Positions 48,164 through 60,093 of a stretch of 64,000 bases of DNA are shown in pieces. The notes beneath the pieces were generated by a model, which worked only from the letters and a program-made list of their open reading frames with translations, was not told the origin of the DNA and did no database searches. A program made the position numbers and the translations under genes. The stretch's first letter is position 1. Every line of letters begins with the position of its first letter. Origin of the DNA: Panagrolaimus kolymaensis (Eukaryota; Nematoda; Chromadorea; Rhabditida; Panagrolaimidae); contig JAJQJQ010000003.1 of assembly GCA_028622995.1 (NCBI GenBank), forward strand, positions 4,588,001-4,652,000, given 5' to 3'.

Positions 48164-50563
48164 ATGGCGGAAAGTGTAATGGAAAAATATAAAGTTCCAT
48201 CGGGTTTACGACCGCTTCTAGAGGCTTTGGCACGTGAAACTTTGCGAGCTCAACCCAACGATCTTTATCAATTTGGTCAACTCTTTTTTAATGTTCTTCA
48301 ACAGCATAGATTACGTAAGTGAGTTTCAAATGATACTAATTAAGAGCCAAAGCAAGCACCAACAAAAAAGGATGCTTTTCACTTTGGCATATAAAAATTT
48401 TTTTGATGCCAAGCATTTTTTTACTTTTACATTTTTTTTGTCGAAAGAGCAAACTTTATTTTATTATAATTTTTCACAATAACTCAAAGCTTTAAAATTT
48501 CATTGAGTTAAACCTTAAGTGACACTGTAAAATGTCTACTTTATCCTAAAAAACTAAGAAAAAAAGATGAAGAATGTTTTAAACTTTTTTTTAACATTTT
48601 GCAGAAAATCCAAGTGTTGACGTAATCTCAGATCCATTAAGTTACGACATGTTCCGCACTGAATTGCACCATAAGGTGAGTGAGACAATAGATTGAGAAA
48701 GATTATTTAGTTTATTTCGACTAAGTTCAATGAGCGGCTGCCGTTGTGACTCGTCTCTAGTTTTTTTTTATTTTTGAGAGGAGAAATCCGCGCGTCGTTC
48801 TCATCGTCGACCCTTAACTTTTTGAAAAAGTTTAAAGACGTAGATTGACGTCGTCGATATTTCAATTTTCTTTCCACTTTCAGTATAAAACTCAACAAGC
48901 TTCTTCCGTCAATAATTCACGACCTGGTAGTCCAGAAGATTTAGCTGCTACAAAAATCCAAGCTGCATTTCGTGGACACGTTGTAAGTGCACTTTTTATA
49001 TTTCTACCTTGAAAATGAATGCTAATGCGCTCAATCTTGATTTTTTTATTGTTCTTCTCCTTCCTTTTGTTTTTTCTTTCTGAAATGCTCCGCCCCGAGC
49101 ACAGCCTGTGTGTTAGACTTTTTAATTTCTTTGAATGAAAAAAAAAACTGTTTTCTTCAGAGTATAGAAAGAAAAGAAAAAAAAGAAAAAAAGCGGTGGC
49201 GGTCCTTTAAAATGTTTTTGTTTTAAATAGTGGCAAAACTGTTCATAATTTTGCACTTTTTTAAAGCAGCGATTTGCCACTGCCTCAACTAACTGATACT
49301 TTTTTTTGTCTGGGACTTTTTCAACATAAAAGTCATCGCCCCTTTGGAAGAGTTCTGTCTCTTCTTTTTTTTTAACTCAAAACTTTTCGTCATTGCATGC
49401 ATTTCCTCTCTCTTCTCTCAAGCAAGCAAGCAAAAAAAGAAAAGAAAAAGGATATCAAATTTCAGGTACGTAAGCATCCAGAAAAATTTGGGATCGACGC
49501 AGTCCCATTTGATCGTCGACGTTCTCACGATCGTCTGAATTCAATGGACAATAAAAAAGATATGAAGTGAGTGAAATAAATATAAAAAAATCAAAGAAAA
49601 TATTATATCTTTTTTTTTTGTTTTTTTTTTTGCCGTTGCCTTTCAATTTTATTTTTATTATATTTTTTGCTAAAAAAGAAAAAGAAAAAAGAAGTGTTTT
49701 GTGGTTTGTCATTGTTCGACGATAGATATGTTTATTTATTTTTTCCTTGTCGCTGCCATCATTTACGTCAAACTTTCACTTTTTTTTGCTTTAAGATTAT
49801 ATGTTTCTTCTTTTTTTCACAATTTTTTTACAGACTGACTTTGCAACTGCTTCTTGTCCTTTTTTTTGATTCCTTTCTTTCTTTATTATATTTTATTCCT
49901 TTCCTTTATTATTTTTATCCTTCCTCAAACACAATAATAACAGTACATATTGTTGCTTCTTTTTTTCTTTTTTTTGCCCTATCCTCCTTTTGTTATTTTG
50001 TGATTACGTAGTTGATGGTGGTAGTTGTTGGAAGAGTTGACCTCTTGCGTGTGTTAAGCCATATATTTTTTTGTTCGGTTATTTTCTTTTATACCGTGGA
50101 AAAATGAAGTAATGTGTTAAACAAACACATACCTTGAAATATTAAAAAAACATATATTATGTTTCATTTTTTCCCTTATTTTTCAGACGCCATTCAGTTG
50201 GAGGCTACAGTTTAGAAACTATGACTTCACCCGAAGATCGTGCCGCAACTAAAATTCAAGCTGAAATTCGTGGATTTTTAACTCGAAAGAAGCTTGGAAA
50301 TCTTAAAAAAGAAAATAATGATGCTGCCACTAAAATTCAAGCACACATTCGGTAGGTTTTTAATTGGTCTTCGTATATTTATGACGAATCTAAAGCTAAT
50401 ATAAAATAAATACGAATGATATTTATTTTTTTTCAGTGGATATTTGACTCGCAAACATCTTGAAGAAGAAGGACTTTTATCGCCTTCTCGCTCTCGTAAT
50501 AGTTTACTTTCAAATCGCTCGGATGATGGCTTAGATCAAAATGCTACGGCTGCTGTCAATTAA
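48164..50563 (+). CDS. RIIa-domain protein with three IQ motifs (SPA17-like)
   Basis: Six exons: 48164-48314, 48605-48675, 48884-48982, 49466-49566, 50187-50351, 50437-50563 (237 aa). Residues about 9-48 are an RIIa dimerisation/docking domain (YKVPSGLRPLLEALARETLR, QPNDLYQFGQLFF). Three IQ motifs follow: ATKIQAAFRGHVVRK, ATKIQAEIRGFLTRK and ATKIQAHIRGYLTRK. RIIa domains dimerise and dock on A-kinase anchoring proteins; IQ motifs bind calmodulin-like proteins. The domain order matches sperm autoantigenic protein 17 and ropporin-like proteins, though SPA17 has one IQ motif. In mammals these sit in the flagellar sheath or cilia; nematode sperm are amoeboid, so a cilium or cAMP/calcium scaffold role is the more likely reading. 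The start was chosen at the ATG just before the RIIa domain. Confidence 0.85.
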
Positions 50564-51652
50564 ACAACTATATGGTTCACATTTATTTTTTAACTGGTTG
50601 TGACGAAATAATGCGATGATTTTTTTCCCTTCTTCCCCTCTCTTTCATATATTATTTTTTTTATTCTTTTTTGTTTTAAACAACGTCGATCGGAAACTAA
50701 CTCGCATAACTTGTGGCAATTCAGCTTTGACCTATGTTCTTAATATTTTTTTTTCGTTATTTGCAATGGGTAAAAATGCTCTTTTTTTCTTTAACTCTTC
50801 TTTTCCTAAAATTTTTTCTTTTTTAAAAATAGTGTATACACCAAAAATTTTGAATGATTCCTTTCTGCTAAAAAAAAAGAGAAACCTATTATAAAACAAG
50901 AATAGAGTTTTCTTTTTTTTATACCATCAGTTTATCTTATCTTGATTTTTTAAACTTTTTTTTCTTCATTAATAATATTTACTTACGTAAGTCACATACG
51001 TAAAACATACATCATTTTGATCTATCATGTCAATCGTAATGTCGATAAAGCACATGTATTATTTGTAAAACTTTTTTTCTTTGTTCTAAAAATATTTTTT
51101 TCTGTCAACAGTGCGTCATTATTTCTTACAAAATAAAGAAAACCAACGTTTTTTTACTTGTATCAAACATGAAACAAAGAAAAAAAGAAAGAAATGAAAG
51201 AAACTCGACCTTTTATTTGATATTTTTTTGATCAAAAGAAAAAAACGATTACATTTATTTTGATCTAAGAAAAACAAGAATAATAAAATTATTATAATTG
51301 GAATGAATTCAGATAATTTTTTTTGAGTCGGGGAGATTAAATATGAAAATATAAGAAAGTTACAAAATGAGTGATATCTATTGGTTGAAAAAAATCAGGG
51401 AAGAATATAAAGGTTACAAATTGTGGCTAGGGATAAATTTTGTTCCATATACTGGACCAGGAAGGGCTTGAGACATGTTCAAAACAGGTTTTATAAACAA
51501 AGTTCGGTTAGAAACTTATCCAAATTGTGATGATATGTTACTGTATCAAAAAGAAAAGGAAAAAGAAAAAAAGTAATAAGATTAAAGTATGAATGGCGGC
51601 AGTATAGTATTTTTGCTTAACATTATGCAACAGCGAAAGTTTTTAAGTGACT
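50564..51652. other. Convergent 3' spacer
   Basis: About 1.1 kb between the stop codons of the RIIa-IQ gene (+) and the Cys-rich membrane protein (-). AT-rich with TTACGTAA palindromes near 50990. No gene seen. Confidence 0.6.
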
Positions 51653-52377
51653 TTAATATGAGGTTGCATTAGTCACATATGGATAATAAGCTTCTTGACC
51701 GTAATATGTTGGACCGCTGATCTGCAAATGTAAAGAAATCATAAAACATATTCTTTTATTTTTCAAGAACTTTTTTTTGCAAGTTATAAAATTTTTTAAG
51801 TGGTTTTAAAGCACAAAAATAACGCAACCAACAATCAGAAACACCCACCTGTGAGCCAGCAGAGGATTGTGCAGAGCTTTCAGCAATATGTTCACGTTGC
51901 TTTCGATCTTTATGCTTATTTAAAAGATAAATGGATAACATGGCAATGATAACAAAAAGTATCACAAATAGAAAAACCACGAGAAGGGCAATAGCCCAAC
52001 CATAACTGGATGAATTTTGTGCTAATTCTCCTGCTGAGCAACATCCATTTGGGCAACAACCTAATTCACAAAGAAATGGAATGGGACTGTCACTTGCAAC
52101 ATTACGATAATAGCAAAGAAATTGATTTTCATCTAAAATAAAAAAAAAGGTTAAAGAAACACCGAAGAAATGTGAATATTGAATTACCTGCGACTTCTTG
52201 TCTAATAAGCCCACCAATATTTTTTCGAATATTGACGACAGTGGTACTTATCGTGGTGCTGAAAAATCTATGTATATCACAAAATTTACTAAAAAAATAA
52301 ATTTTAACTCACGTGGTTGTAGCAGCCATATGAACTTGCTCTTGTTCACTTGCTGGCAAATTTTGCCACCGAGACAT
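51653..52377 (-). CDS. Small cysteine-rich single-pass membrane protein (nematode CX-like)
   Basis: Four exons on the minus strand: 52313-52377, 52188-52258, 51849-52132, 51653-51721 (162 aa). The N-terminal ~45 residues are hydrophilic, with a Thr run and no obvious signal peptide. A compact Cys cluster (FLCYYRN, then CELGCCPNGCC) is followed about 15 residues later by one strong membrane segment (WAIALLVVFLFVILFVIIAM). The tail is basic, then Gln/Ser-rich, and ends with tyrosine-rich GPTYYGQEAYYPYV. Seven Cys in about 22 residues before a single TM resemble the CX-type and WBP1/CYYR1-like small membrane proteins, but I cannot place it in a family. Cell-surface or vesicle location is inferred. 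Confidence 0.72.
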
Positions 52378-54517
52378 TTTAAAACTTTTTAATAATAAAA
52401 TTCAAATATTGTTTGAAATAACGATAATCAATATAGACTAAAAAATAATTTTATCCGGTTTTTTGTCTATAAAGATTCGAATTAAAATAAGATTTTTGGG
52501 AATTATCGCGAGATTATGCTTGACCATAAAAAGGAGTATCATTGACTTGGTCAAACAGTCATTTTTCTATTGTTGATTTGACCAAATCGAGAGGGAGAAA
52601 AAACTTGCACAAGATGAAGTTTTTATGAATTGAATAGAAAAGAAACAACAAAAAGGGTGAATGATTCTGGATGCTCAAGATGGATAAAAAAAATAGCCCA
52701 CAAATAAAAGAGACTTTTTGACTCTGATCTCGGACTATATATGGATATTCCTAAAGAAAAATAAGGAAGTGATATTACTTTTAAAAACAGGTTAAAAAAA
52801 AGGAGATTTTATTAAATAAATAAAAACTGTGTGGTTTTTCTAAATTCTTTAAATCGAAAAATATGAATTACAAGGCGATACAATTTTCTAAATTATAAAA
52901 AAAAATTTAACAAACTACTATATGTTTATAAGAAGAAAAAATTCAAAGTGAAAATATTTACGAAAGCATAACAAAACTTTTTATTAAGAAAGTTAAAGTG
53001 AAACAACTACTTTTAATCCTAATCCATAGCTGGTACAAAAAAAGATACATTGAGAGTTGATTTTTACAATGTTTATTATAATGATTGTTTGTATCTTACG
53101 TATATATATACATAAAAGACAACAAGGCGTAAACCTTCTTAAGCGAACAATGATGTTAAAGCGATGTGCACGAGAAAAAAAGAGGCTAAAGGCAATCAAT
53201 CCTTAAAAAGCAAGAAAGAAAACTGTGTTGGTCATCACTTTTTGAACAAAAGGAAAACGTAAAAAACAAAATGAAAAAAAAAAAAATAACAGATTAAGCT
53301 ATGTTTCGAAAAACAGATGGCTTAACCCTGTATTATAGGTACGAGAAAAAGAAAAAGAAAAAAAGAAAAAAGTCATTGAACGGAACTCATTGCTGCCGAT
53401 CCGTTGATCGATGTAAAACTAAGTCAGTTAGTCAGTCACTGACCACCACCTTATTTACACAAAAATAAACTGACCAAGAAAAATTCCTTCTCCTCCTTTT
53501 ATTTTCTGTCTTTCATATTGAATTTGTTTTGACTGTCAATGAAATATCCAACATAAAAAGAGAGAAAGATTTTTCTTTCTTGCTTGCTTATGTCCCTCAA
53601 CATTTATGGGTTGCGTCGTCATCATCCATCGCCACTGCGCACTTGACGTGTGGGTTGACAAACGCTTAACAGAAAATTGAGTGACCTCTTGGTCATTGCT
53701 TGTTTTTATGGACAAACGTGCGAACGAATAAAGCGAGAATAAAAAATCTTTCTTTTTATTTGACAATATATTAAATCAGAATTCAAAATATAAAGTAGCT
53801 TTGACTGAGTGACTGACCACAACAGGATATGTCAAATATCTATCTCAATGACAGCAGGAAAATTAAATAGGAAGTATATTTTTTATTTGATCTGTCAATT
53901 ATTTTCGGTTTCTACTTTTTATGATTTAAATGTATCAAGAAAATGACGGTTTCAATTAGACATTTTTAATGTAAACAAAGCTAAAAGAAATCTATTTCTA
54001 CTTTTATTAATTTATTTATATCAGAAGAAAAATAAACATAAATTAATTTCCAATAAAGTGCCATCTTGTAGCATTAATTATCAAAAAACTAGAAAAAAAT
54101 TTTTAAAAATCGAAGGTTTATCGAAAGGTTTAAAATGTGAAATAATAATAATACCACAATAACTCAATAATAAAATGTTAAAAAAGCGAAGATGAGTGAT
54201 ATGAGATCAACAACTATGAGAAGTTGAAATCTTAACGAGTGAAATATCGAAGATGTCAAGCGTACAAATTTTAAGGATCAATCAAGTTGGAGAGTATTTG
54301 AAAACAAAACAACGAAGATAAAAAATGCAAATTTTGGTGGCATGCAAAAAAATAACAAGAAAAAAATTAGCAACGAGAAATAAAAAATAAAGTTTAAATA
54401 TGGAGTTGAGATACATTCAAAGAGAGGAAACAACGAAGAAATTAAAAAGAAAGAAAATTTTAAAAATTTGAGTTTACAAAGTTAAACAAAAAACAACAAA
54501 AAGTAAACCAAGACGGT
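52378..54517. other. Gene-free region between the Cys-rich membrane protein and the CCHC/OTU-like gene
   Basis: About 2.1 kb. Plus-strand A-runs dominate, that is T-runs on the minus strand, matching a transcribed minus-strand leader or intron of the gene starting at 52377. Open stretches at 52993-53199 and 53536-53766 lack family features. Confidence 0.5.
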
Positions 54518-56370
54518 TTAGATTAAACTAAGCACAATAGCATGAGTTCCATTTTCTTTTTTAAATAAAAGCGTGACGGAATCACGCTTTTTCCAATCAC
54601 CAAATTTCTTAAAAATTTCACCTTCCCATAATCCAATTTTGCATTCAAGCAAAATCGCTGCTATTTCCCAATGCGTATCTGTCATGTCAGTTGACAGAAC
54701 GAAATTGGTAGCGTCAATAATATTTGTGAAGTCAACGTTTCCAATTCTACCTAAAGAAAAAATAGGATATTAATTCAGTAATCAAAATAAAATAACAAAC
54801 CAGAGGATTTGAAATTTTCCAAAAAATAATTAATTATAGCTTTTCTTACATTTGCAGCATTTTCATGGCCGGAAAGAAAAAGTGAGAAAACACGAAATGC
54901 TGATTCGTTCAATCCCCAAATATTTCTCACGCGGCCAGGCTTGGAAGATTCTGAAATTTCATCAATGCTAATATGTTGAAGGAAGTGAAACGCTTGGTCA
55001 TTATAAATTAAACAAAATTTTTGACATGCTGTGCGCAACCACGAACTCGTTGGAAGTTTATATGGAACTTTTGTTTCATTTCGTTGAAAACTAAAAAAAG
55101 AAAATAAATAAATTATATAAAATCTATTTTTTCCTAACCTTTCATCTGCACCTCCATTTAATTCAACTGTTGAAATTTCATTAGCTTCAACATGAGAATT
55201 TGAGAGAACTTGGCAATTTTCTGATAGTGTCGTTCTGAAGACAAGCATATTATTTATATGTAAGAGTTTTAAATTAAATTCTCATACTTTTTACGAGGTC
55301 TAAGTTCAAGATCTGCAGGTGATAGCCGCCTTTTTGCATTTCTGCGGTTTCTACAAAGAGAAAAAAAATAAAAAAAATATTATAAAAAAAGAAAGAAACT
55401 TACGCTTCGGGAAGATTTAAATCAGGTTCAGCTTCGGCTAACTGTTCAACAGGAATTTCATTAGCTCTTTGTGATTTTGAAATTTTATTGGCATATTTCT
55501 TTTTAATAAAATTTTGATAAGCCACAGCATTGGTATATGTCTTTAATACACAATTATTTTGATGATGAGTCGGTTCGTGAAAAATGTTTTCTTCAAACCA
55601 CCCATATGTGCCTTTACAACCCATACAATACCAATTTCCGCTTTGGTTGGGTCGATATTGATAACACAACATATGAGAATTATCATGGAACACGATTAAT
55701 CTCCGCTTGAAATCACCTTTTGAGTTATATCCAAATTCAAAATCAGCTTCGTTCACTTCACGATGATGAAGCCGATTGTCTTCTTCAACATTGGATGATT
55801 CAGGAGTTAAGGGTCTGTAAATATTTAATTAAATTTAAACTGTGTTGATGATATATAAAAAAGCCTAAGCCATAGACTTACACATTTTGACCGGGTGAGA
55901 CTTGGTCGGGTTCATTCAAGCTTTCATCAGCATCGTCTTGATTCGAACTATAATTATGACGATCAAAAGTATGAATTTGTAACCGAGGTGAAAAGTGCAC
56001 ATATTTTCTAAGAATATAATTTTCTATTTAAAAAATAAATAAAATGCACATACCGCCTTGATTGTTTTGATGAACTTGAATCATTATGAACCGAATCTGC
56101 TTCAACATCAGCGAATTCAACTGAAGCATTTGGGCTTGAAATTAAATTATTGTCAGCGCTATTCGAACCTTCATCAGTATTCAATCGAAGATTAGCTGCT
56201 TGGGGAATACTAAAAACTTTTAGTTACATATTTATTAATAAAAATGTTTAAAGGCTCTTTTTTAACAAATAAAAATACCTTTGGTGTGAATTTGATTCTT
56301 CTGAAACATATGCAGAGGGTGTCATATAAACACTCGGATCATAACGCGGTTTTGATCTGCTACGACTCAT
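54518..56370 (-). CDS. CCHC-type module protein with a degenerate OTU-like C-terminal domain
   Basis: Eight exons on the minus strand: 56279-56370, 56054-56209, 55882-56007, 55404-55814, 55288-55350, 55139-55234, 54801-55090, 54518-54750 (488 aa). The N terminus (about 1-145) is Ser/Asn/Asp-rich. A module follows with KRRLIVFHDNSHMLCYQY, then WYCMGC and a later HHQNNC; it has the same C-x2-C...H-x(n)-C plan as the tandem modules at 62.1-64.0 kb. After a basic RRNAKRRLSP segment, the C-terminal half (about 315-488) has NIWGLNESAFRVFSLFLSGH, then THWEIAAILLECKIGLWEG, and near the end NGTHAIVL. These match the order of OTU cysteine protease motifs (DGNCLFRA..., W..EI.A...., ..H..) but with Ser where the catalytic Cys is expected. 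I infer a DNA- or RNA-binding, non-proteolytic protein. Role unknown. Confidence 0.68.
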
Positions 56371-57309
56371 TTTGTTTTAATAATGGATCAAAAGATTAAA
56401 GTTAAATCTAAATTATCGCGACTTTACTAAATTATATTTAAATATTACGGAAGCAATAATTTATTAAACACGAAAGTTTATGAAGTTTTTTAAAAGAATT
56501 TCGTATTTACTAAATATAAAATAAAAGGAATTAATAAATCCTTCAAAAATTTATCAAAAAACAAATAAATTTAAAGAAAAAAAGGTTTACACAATAAAGA
56601 AATGGAGTTAATATTCGGAATATATTTACTAAATTATAATTTTCTATGAAAGCCAAAAGGCAAAACTATTAGGAAACTTATTTAGATAGAGTGAATCACA
56701 AATGGAATTGTAAGGAAACTTTCTTTTAACAAATAGCCTTTTATTTTTTTAGTGGCGAAAGTAAAAATTTTTTCTTCTTCTTCCAACATTGGGAGCGATA
56801 GAAGGAAAAGAAAATTTGTTGAGCTGGCGCAATCTTTTTTTCTTTCTTCCATAGCCGTCATTTTGGCCACAGCTAAAATAATCGTAAATGTTTTCTTTAT
56901 TTTGATCACAATCTCTTTTTTAAAACAATGCTCTTTTCGGCGATGGTAATATTCATATTCAAAGAAGAAAATCACATGAAAAAGTAAATTTAAACAATCG
57001 AAAAATTTCGTAATTTTCAAAAAAAGAAACCAAAAGCAAAGTAATAGCATAAAATCCATAAAAGTTTTATTCCATTTTATCTACAAATAATTGACGTGTT
57101 TGTTCATTTTTAAAGCATGATCAAAGTAGAGAAAGGTATATAAAATTTATTAAAACATAATTAATTTTTCTGAATTTATGTATAGCAAAAAGTTTATAAA
57201 GTTTCTTATTAGAATCAATGAATAAAACAAAAACTTTAAATTGGATAAAGAAGGCATAAAAAATAATGAAATAATTTGATATAAGCTGAAGATAGATTGA
57301 TAAATATTT
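56371..57309. other. Spacer upstream of the CCHC/OTU-like gene
   Basis: About 940 bp, AT-rich. A 125-codon open stretch at 56682-57059 (-) is Phe/Lys-rich low complexity without motifs and was not accepted. Confidence 0.5.
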
Positions 57310-58206
57310 TTATGAAGCTGAAATTTCGAAATTCAGCTTTTTTCCATATCTTGTAGAATTAGCATTTTTTGTAATCTTTATAGTTTTTTCACGAATATTA
57401 TTTCCACGAATAAAATCAATTATTTCATCCATGCTGACTTTCATCTTTGCAATAGCCATATCTGCATTATGTTTATGGTTTTTGGCATAAATTTTTAAGT
57501 CATCAGTTGAATAAAGTTTTAGCAAGATTTCACTAGTTGTTTCATTATAAAATCCAATAAGAATATTTTTTACGTCAGCAAGATGGCATTGCAACACAGT
57601 AAGAAAAGCAACATACGGATTAATTTCATATCCCCTTCCATCATCTAGCATCGATTTTACTTCAAACATGTCTTCAGTTTTTGAATGAAATGCATCTATT
57701 TCACAAGTGTAATGAATGTCTACGTTGTTCATGTTTATTTTCTTATAACAATAATCAGTATATTGATTGTCACTTTGAACCAAGGTTGTTGTAACATGAT
57801 CGATATAATCATTACTAAAAGTTCGTGGATCCCCATTTAAGATATAGAAAATCTTTCTTTCATTTTCAATGATAATTTCTATAGCTTGGAGTTGAAGTTC
57901 GAAATTGGAATTCTTCATTAAACTTCGCAATGTTCGACGATTAGTAATAATACTATGACTTTTAAAATCCTTCCATAATAATGTTAAGTTTGCACGATGT
58001 TCTAATAATAACGGAGTAAATAAATTAGGCATCACTTGAACTTGATTCTGGCTTCCATTGTCATTGGGAATCATTGGGACATTAACCATTTCGCCGTTTT
58101 GAAGCCGTGGCAAAAGCATTTCAACTTCTGGTTTCAAAAAATTTGAATGTGAATCTAAGTTGATGATTGGAAGGTCGTTTTCATGGTTTCTAATACCAAA
58201 AAACAT
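57310..58206 (-). CDS. Intronless DXO/Rai1-like putative decapping nuclease
   Basis: A single open frame of 298 aa, ATG at 58206, TGA/TAA-bounded and without introns, unlike its neighbours. The core reads CEIDAF, about 10 residues, then FEVKSM, followed by VAFLTVLQCHLADVKNILIG. This matches the E-x-D ... E-x-K metal-binding pair and the following helix (KFWxQSFLxGVxxIxxGxR) of the DXO/Rai1 family, which removes incomplete or NAD caps and degrades RNA. The family's N-terminal GxxFE motif is not clearly present and the protein is shorter than human DXO (396 aa), so it is a diverged, perhaps N-terminally reduced member. Activity is uncertain. A retro-copied origin is possible because it lacks introns. 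Confidence 0.6.
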   Translation of the reverse strand: MFFGIRNHENDLPIINLDSHSNFLKPEVEMLLPRLQNGEMVNVPMIPNDNGSQNQVQVMPNLFTPLLLEHRANLTLLWKDFKSHSIITNRRTLRSLMKNSNFELQLQAIEIIIENERKIFYILNGDPRTFSNDYIDHVTTTLVQSDNQYTDYCYKKINMNNVDIHYTCEIDAFHSKTEDMFEVKSMLDDGRGYEINPYVAFLTVLQCHLADVKNILIGFYNETTSEILLKLYSTDDLKIYAKNHKHNADMAIAKMKVSMDEIIDFIRGNNIREKTIKITKNANSTRYGKKLNFEISAS

Positions 58207-58818
58207 TTCACAAACAAACTACCAATTTATGTTTGCTAAACGCTTGATTTTTATAAGAAACCCAAAAATATTTTTGTGGTTTTTTTCTTTATCAAGAAAG
58301 TTTGATAAAAAAAATATTAAAAAATAAACCTTTAATCGGCTAGAAAATATATTTTGCTGTTTAAAAAAGCTGTTTTATGTGTCTTTTACACTTTTGCATT
58401 TTGTTTTTGTTATTTTTCTTTGAATTCTTTTGAAAGACTGTTTCTTTCAAGTGAAAGAATTCGCCAGGTAGTAGTGAGTCACTTGGATCTGTTGCTAAAA
58501 GATTGCTTTCTCAAATGTTAAGACATAATAATGCAACGAATAAAGCAAAACAAAAACCAGACTTGCGACCTTTTTTTATTTTTAGTTTGGTAATAATTAT
58601 ATAATAAATACCAAATTTGGTTGGTTCAAATTCGCCGATGAAAGCAGCAATTTCAGCGGTGAGAGATTAATTAAAAAAATTAAACTTTCTTTTTGTTATC
58701 GAATATGCAAAATGTATTATGCATTATTTATTGGCATTTTTTATATAAAAATTTAATGACTAGAGAAATCAACTTTACTCATTTTATTTAAGCTGGAATC
58801 TTTTTTGTAATATTACTT
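58207..58818. other. Spacer between WDR54 3' end and the DXO-like gene
   Basis: About 610 bp between two minus-strand genes. AT-rich; no gene seen. A TGACTAGA string at about 58759 has a miRNA-seed look but no pairing arm. Confidence 0.55.
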
Positions 58819-60093
58819 TTATGCTGGTTTTCTTCCAATTCGATAAACGGCAATTCTTGAATAATCATAAGCTGCAGCAGCGAAACCATTTCCACGTCCA
58901 TTCAAAAAATGAGCGCCAGTAACCATTTGGTTTTCAAGTTTTTCACAATGTCGAAATTCGACCTAAGTTTTTTTGTTTAAAGAATAGTTTTGAAAGTTTT
59001 AACTTACATTGAATGCTTCTGGTCGACGAGTATGTAATTTCCAAACGCATATATTTCCATCATATGCTGCAGTTAGCATATAAGCCGATTCAGGTGCAAC
59101 AGAAATAGCACAAATTTCTCGGGCATGAGCATTTATTTCTGCCATAAGTTCACCTGTTTGAACTGCGAAAAGAAGCACTTGGCCTTGGAAAGTTCCACAA
59201 AGGGCATGTTTTCGAAGAATATTTAAAGCACTAATACAATGGCCAGTGCTAATGCGTTTTGTAACTTTTTGTAAATTTCGACTCCAAACATTTACACTTC
59301 CACTTACATCTGCAGACACAGTAATATGATCATATGCACAAGTTGCTAAAGCTATAATTGGGTCATCATGCGCCTGAAATATTCAAGCTTATTACAAGTA
59401 CAAATTATATTTTTTAATACTCACGGTCAAAGGATTTTTTAATGCTACATTTGTGTCAGAACATTGAACAACCGTAATTGCTCCATTATGCTTCCCTAAA
59501 AAATTATATGTTTTTTTTTGTTAAATGCAAAATATCAAAATTACCGATTAAAATAGTATTATCAACGCAAGTGATTCCACGAGAAATATGATACAATTCC
59601 AAAACTGGTGGCAATTCATCGCTATCATCTTCTTCATCTAATGGGAAAGGTTTTGGCTAAAAATTCTTTAATTTTGAAGTTTCCATTTTATCACAATGAC
59701 TTACAACTTCGGGAATAATCGAAAGCAAAATTTTCTGACTTTTAATGTCATAGATTCTGACATGAAGCAAAGTTGTAATTACAAGCACCGGCAAATTTCT
59801 ATCCACTGGTGCAACGAGTTTTGTTTGAATTATTGTAACAGGTGCATCATCTTCTTTATCTTTTATTTGATATATATCATTTTTAATTTGGGTCATTTTT
59901 GCATCCCATTGTACTAAATTTACCTGTAAATAAAACTCATTAAAAGCTTTTTTTTTATAATTATGCTTACTTGATTTTTGCCACAAACAGCAACATATGT
60001 TGTAAACTTAGGTTCATAATAATAAACTGACACATTATTTGAAAATGAGCCAACCGAAGAAGGAGTATCAACAAAATTACCAAATTCGAACAT
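58819..60093 (-). CDS. WDR54: WD-repeat protein 54 (WDR54) homologue
   Basis: Six exons on the minus strand: 59971-60093, 59705-59923, 59545-59656, 59425-59495, 59008-59373, 58819-58962 (344 aa; human WDR54 is 334 aa). The protein starts MFEFGNFVDTPSS and follows the human protein from end to end. The clearest blocks are GELMAEINAHAREICAISVA, YDGNICVWKLHTR and the C-terminal VTGAHFLNGRGNGFAAAAYD. Beta-propeller WD40 repeats make up most of the chain. An in-frame upstream ATG (60123) would add ten basic residues; 60093 was chosen because it aligns with the human start. WDR54 is a poorly studied scaffold linked in mammals to growth-factor signalling. Role in nematodes unknown. Confidence 0.88.

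Noticed and set aside
56682..57059. 125-codon open frame on the minus strand
   Set aside because: Phe/Lys-rich low complexity from homopolymer tracts; no motif, no splice context, no relation to neighbours.
58757..58780. TGACTAGAG string like the mir-44/mir-279 seed
   Set aside because: No complementary arm within about 80 bp upstream or downstream, so no hairpin.
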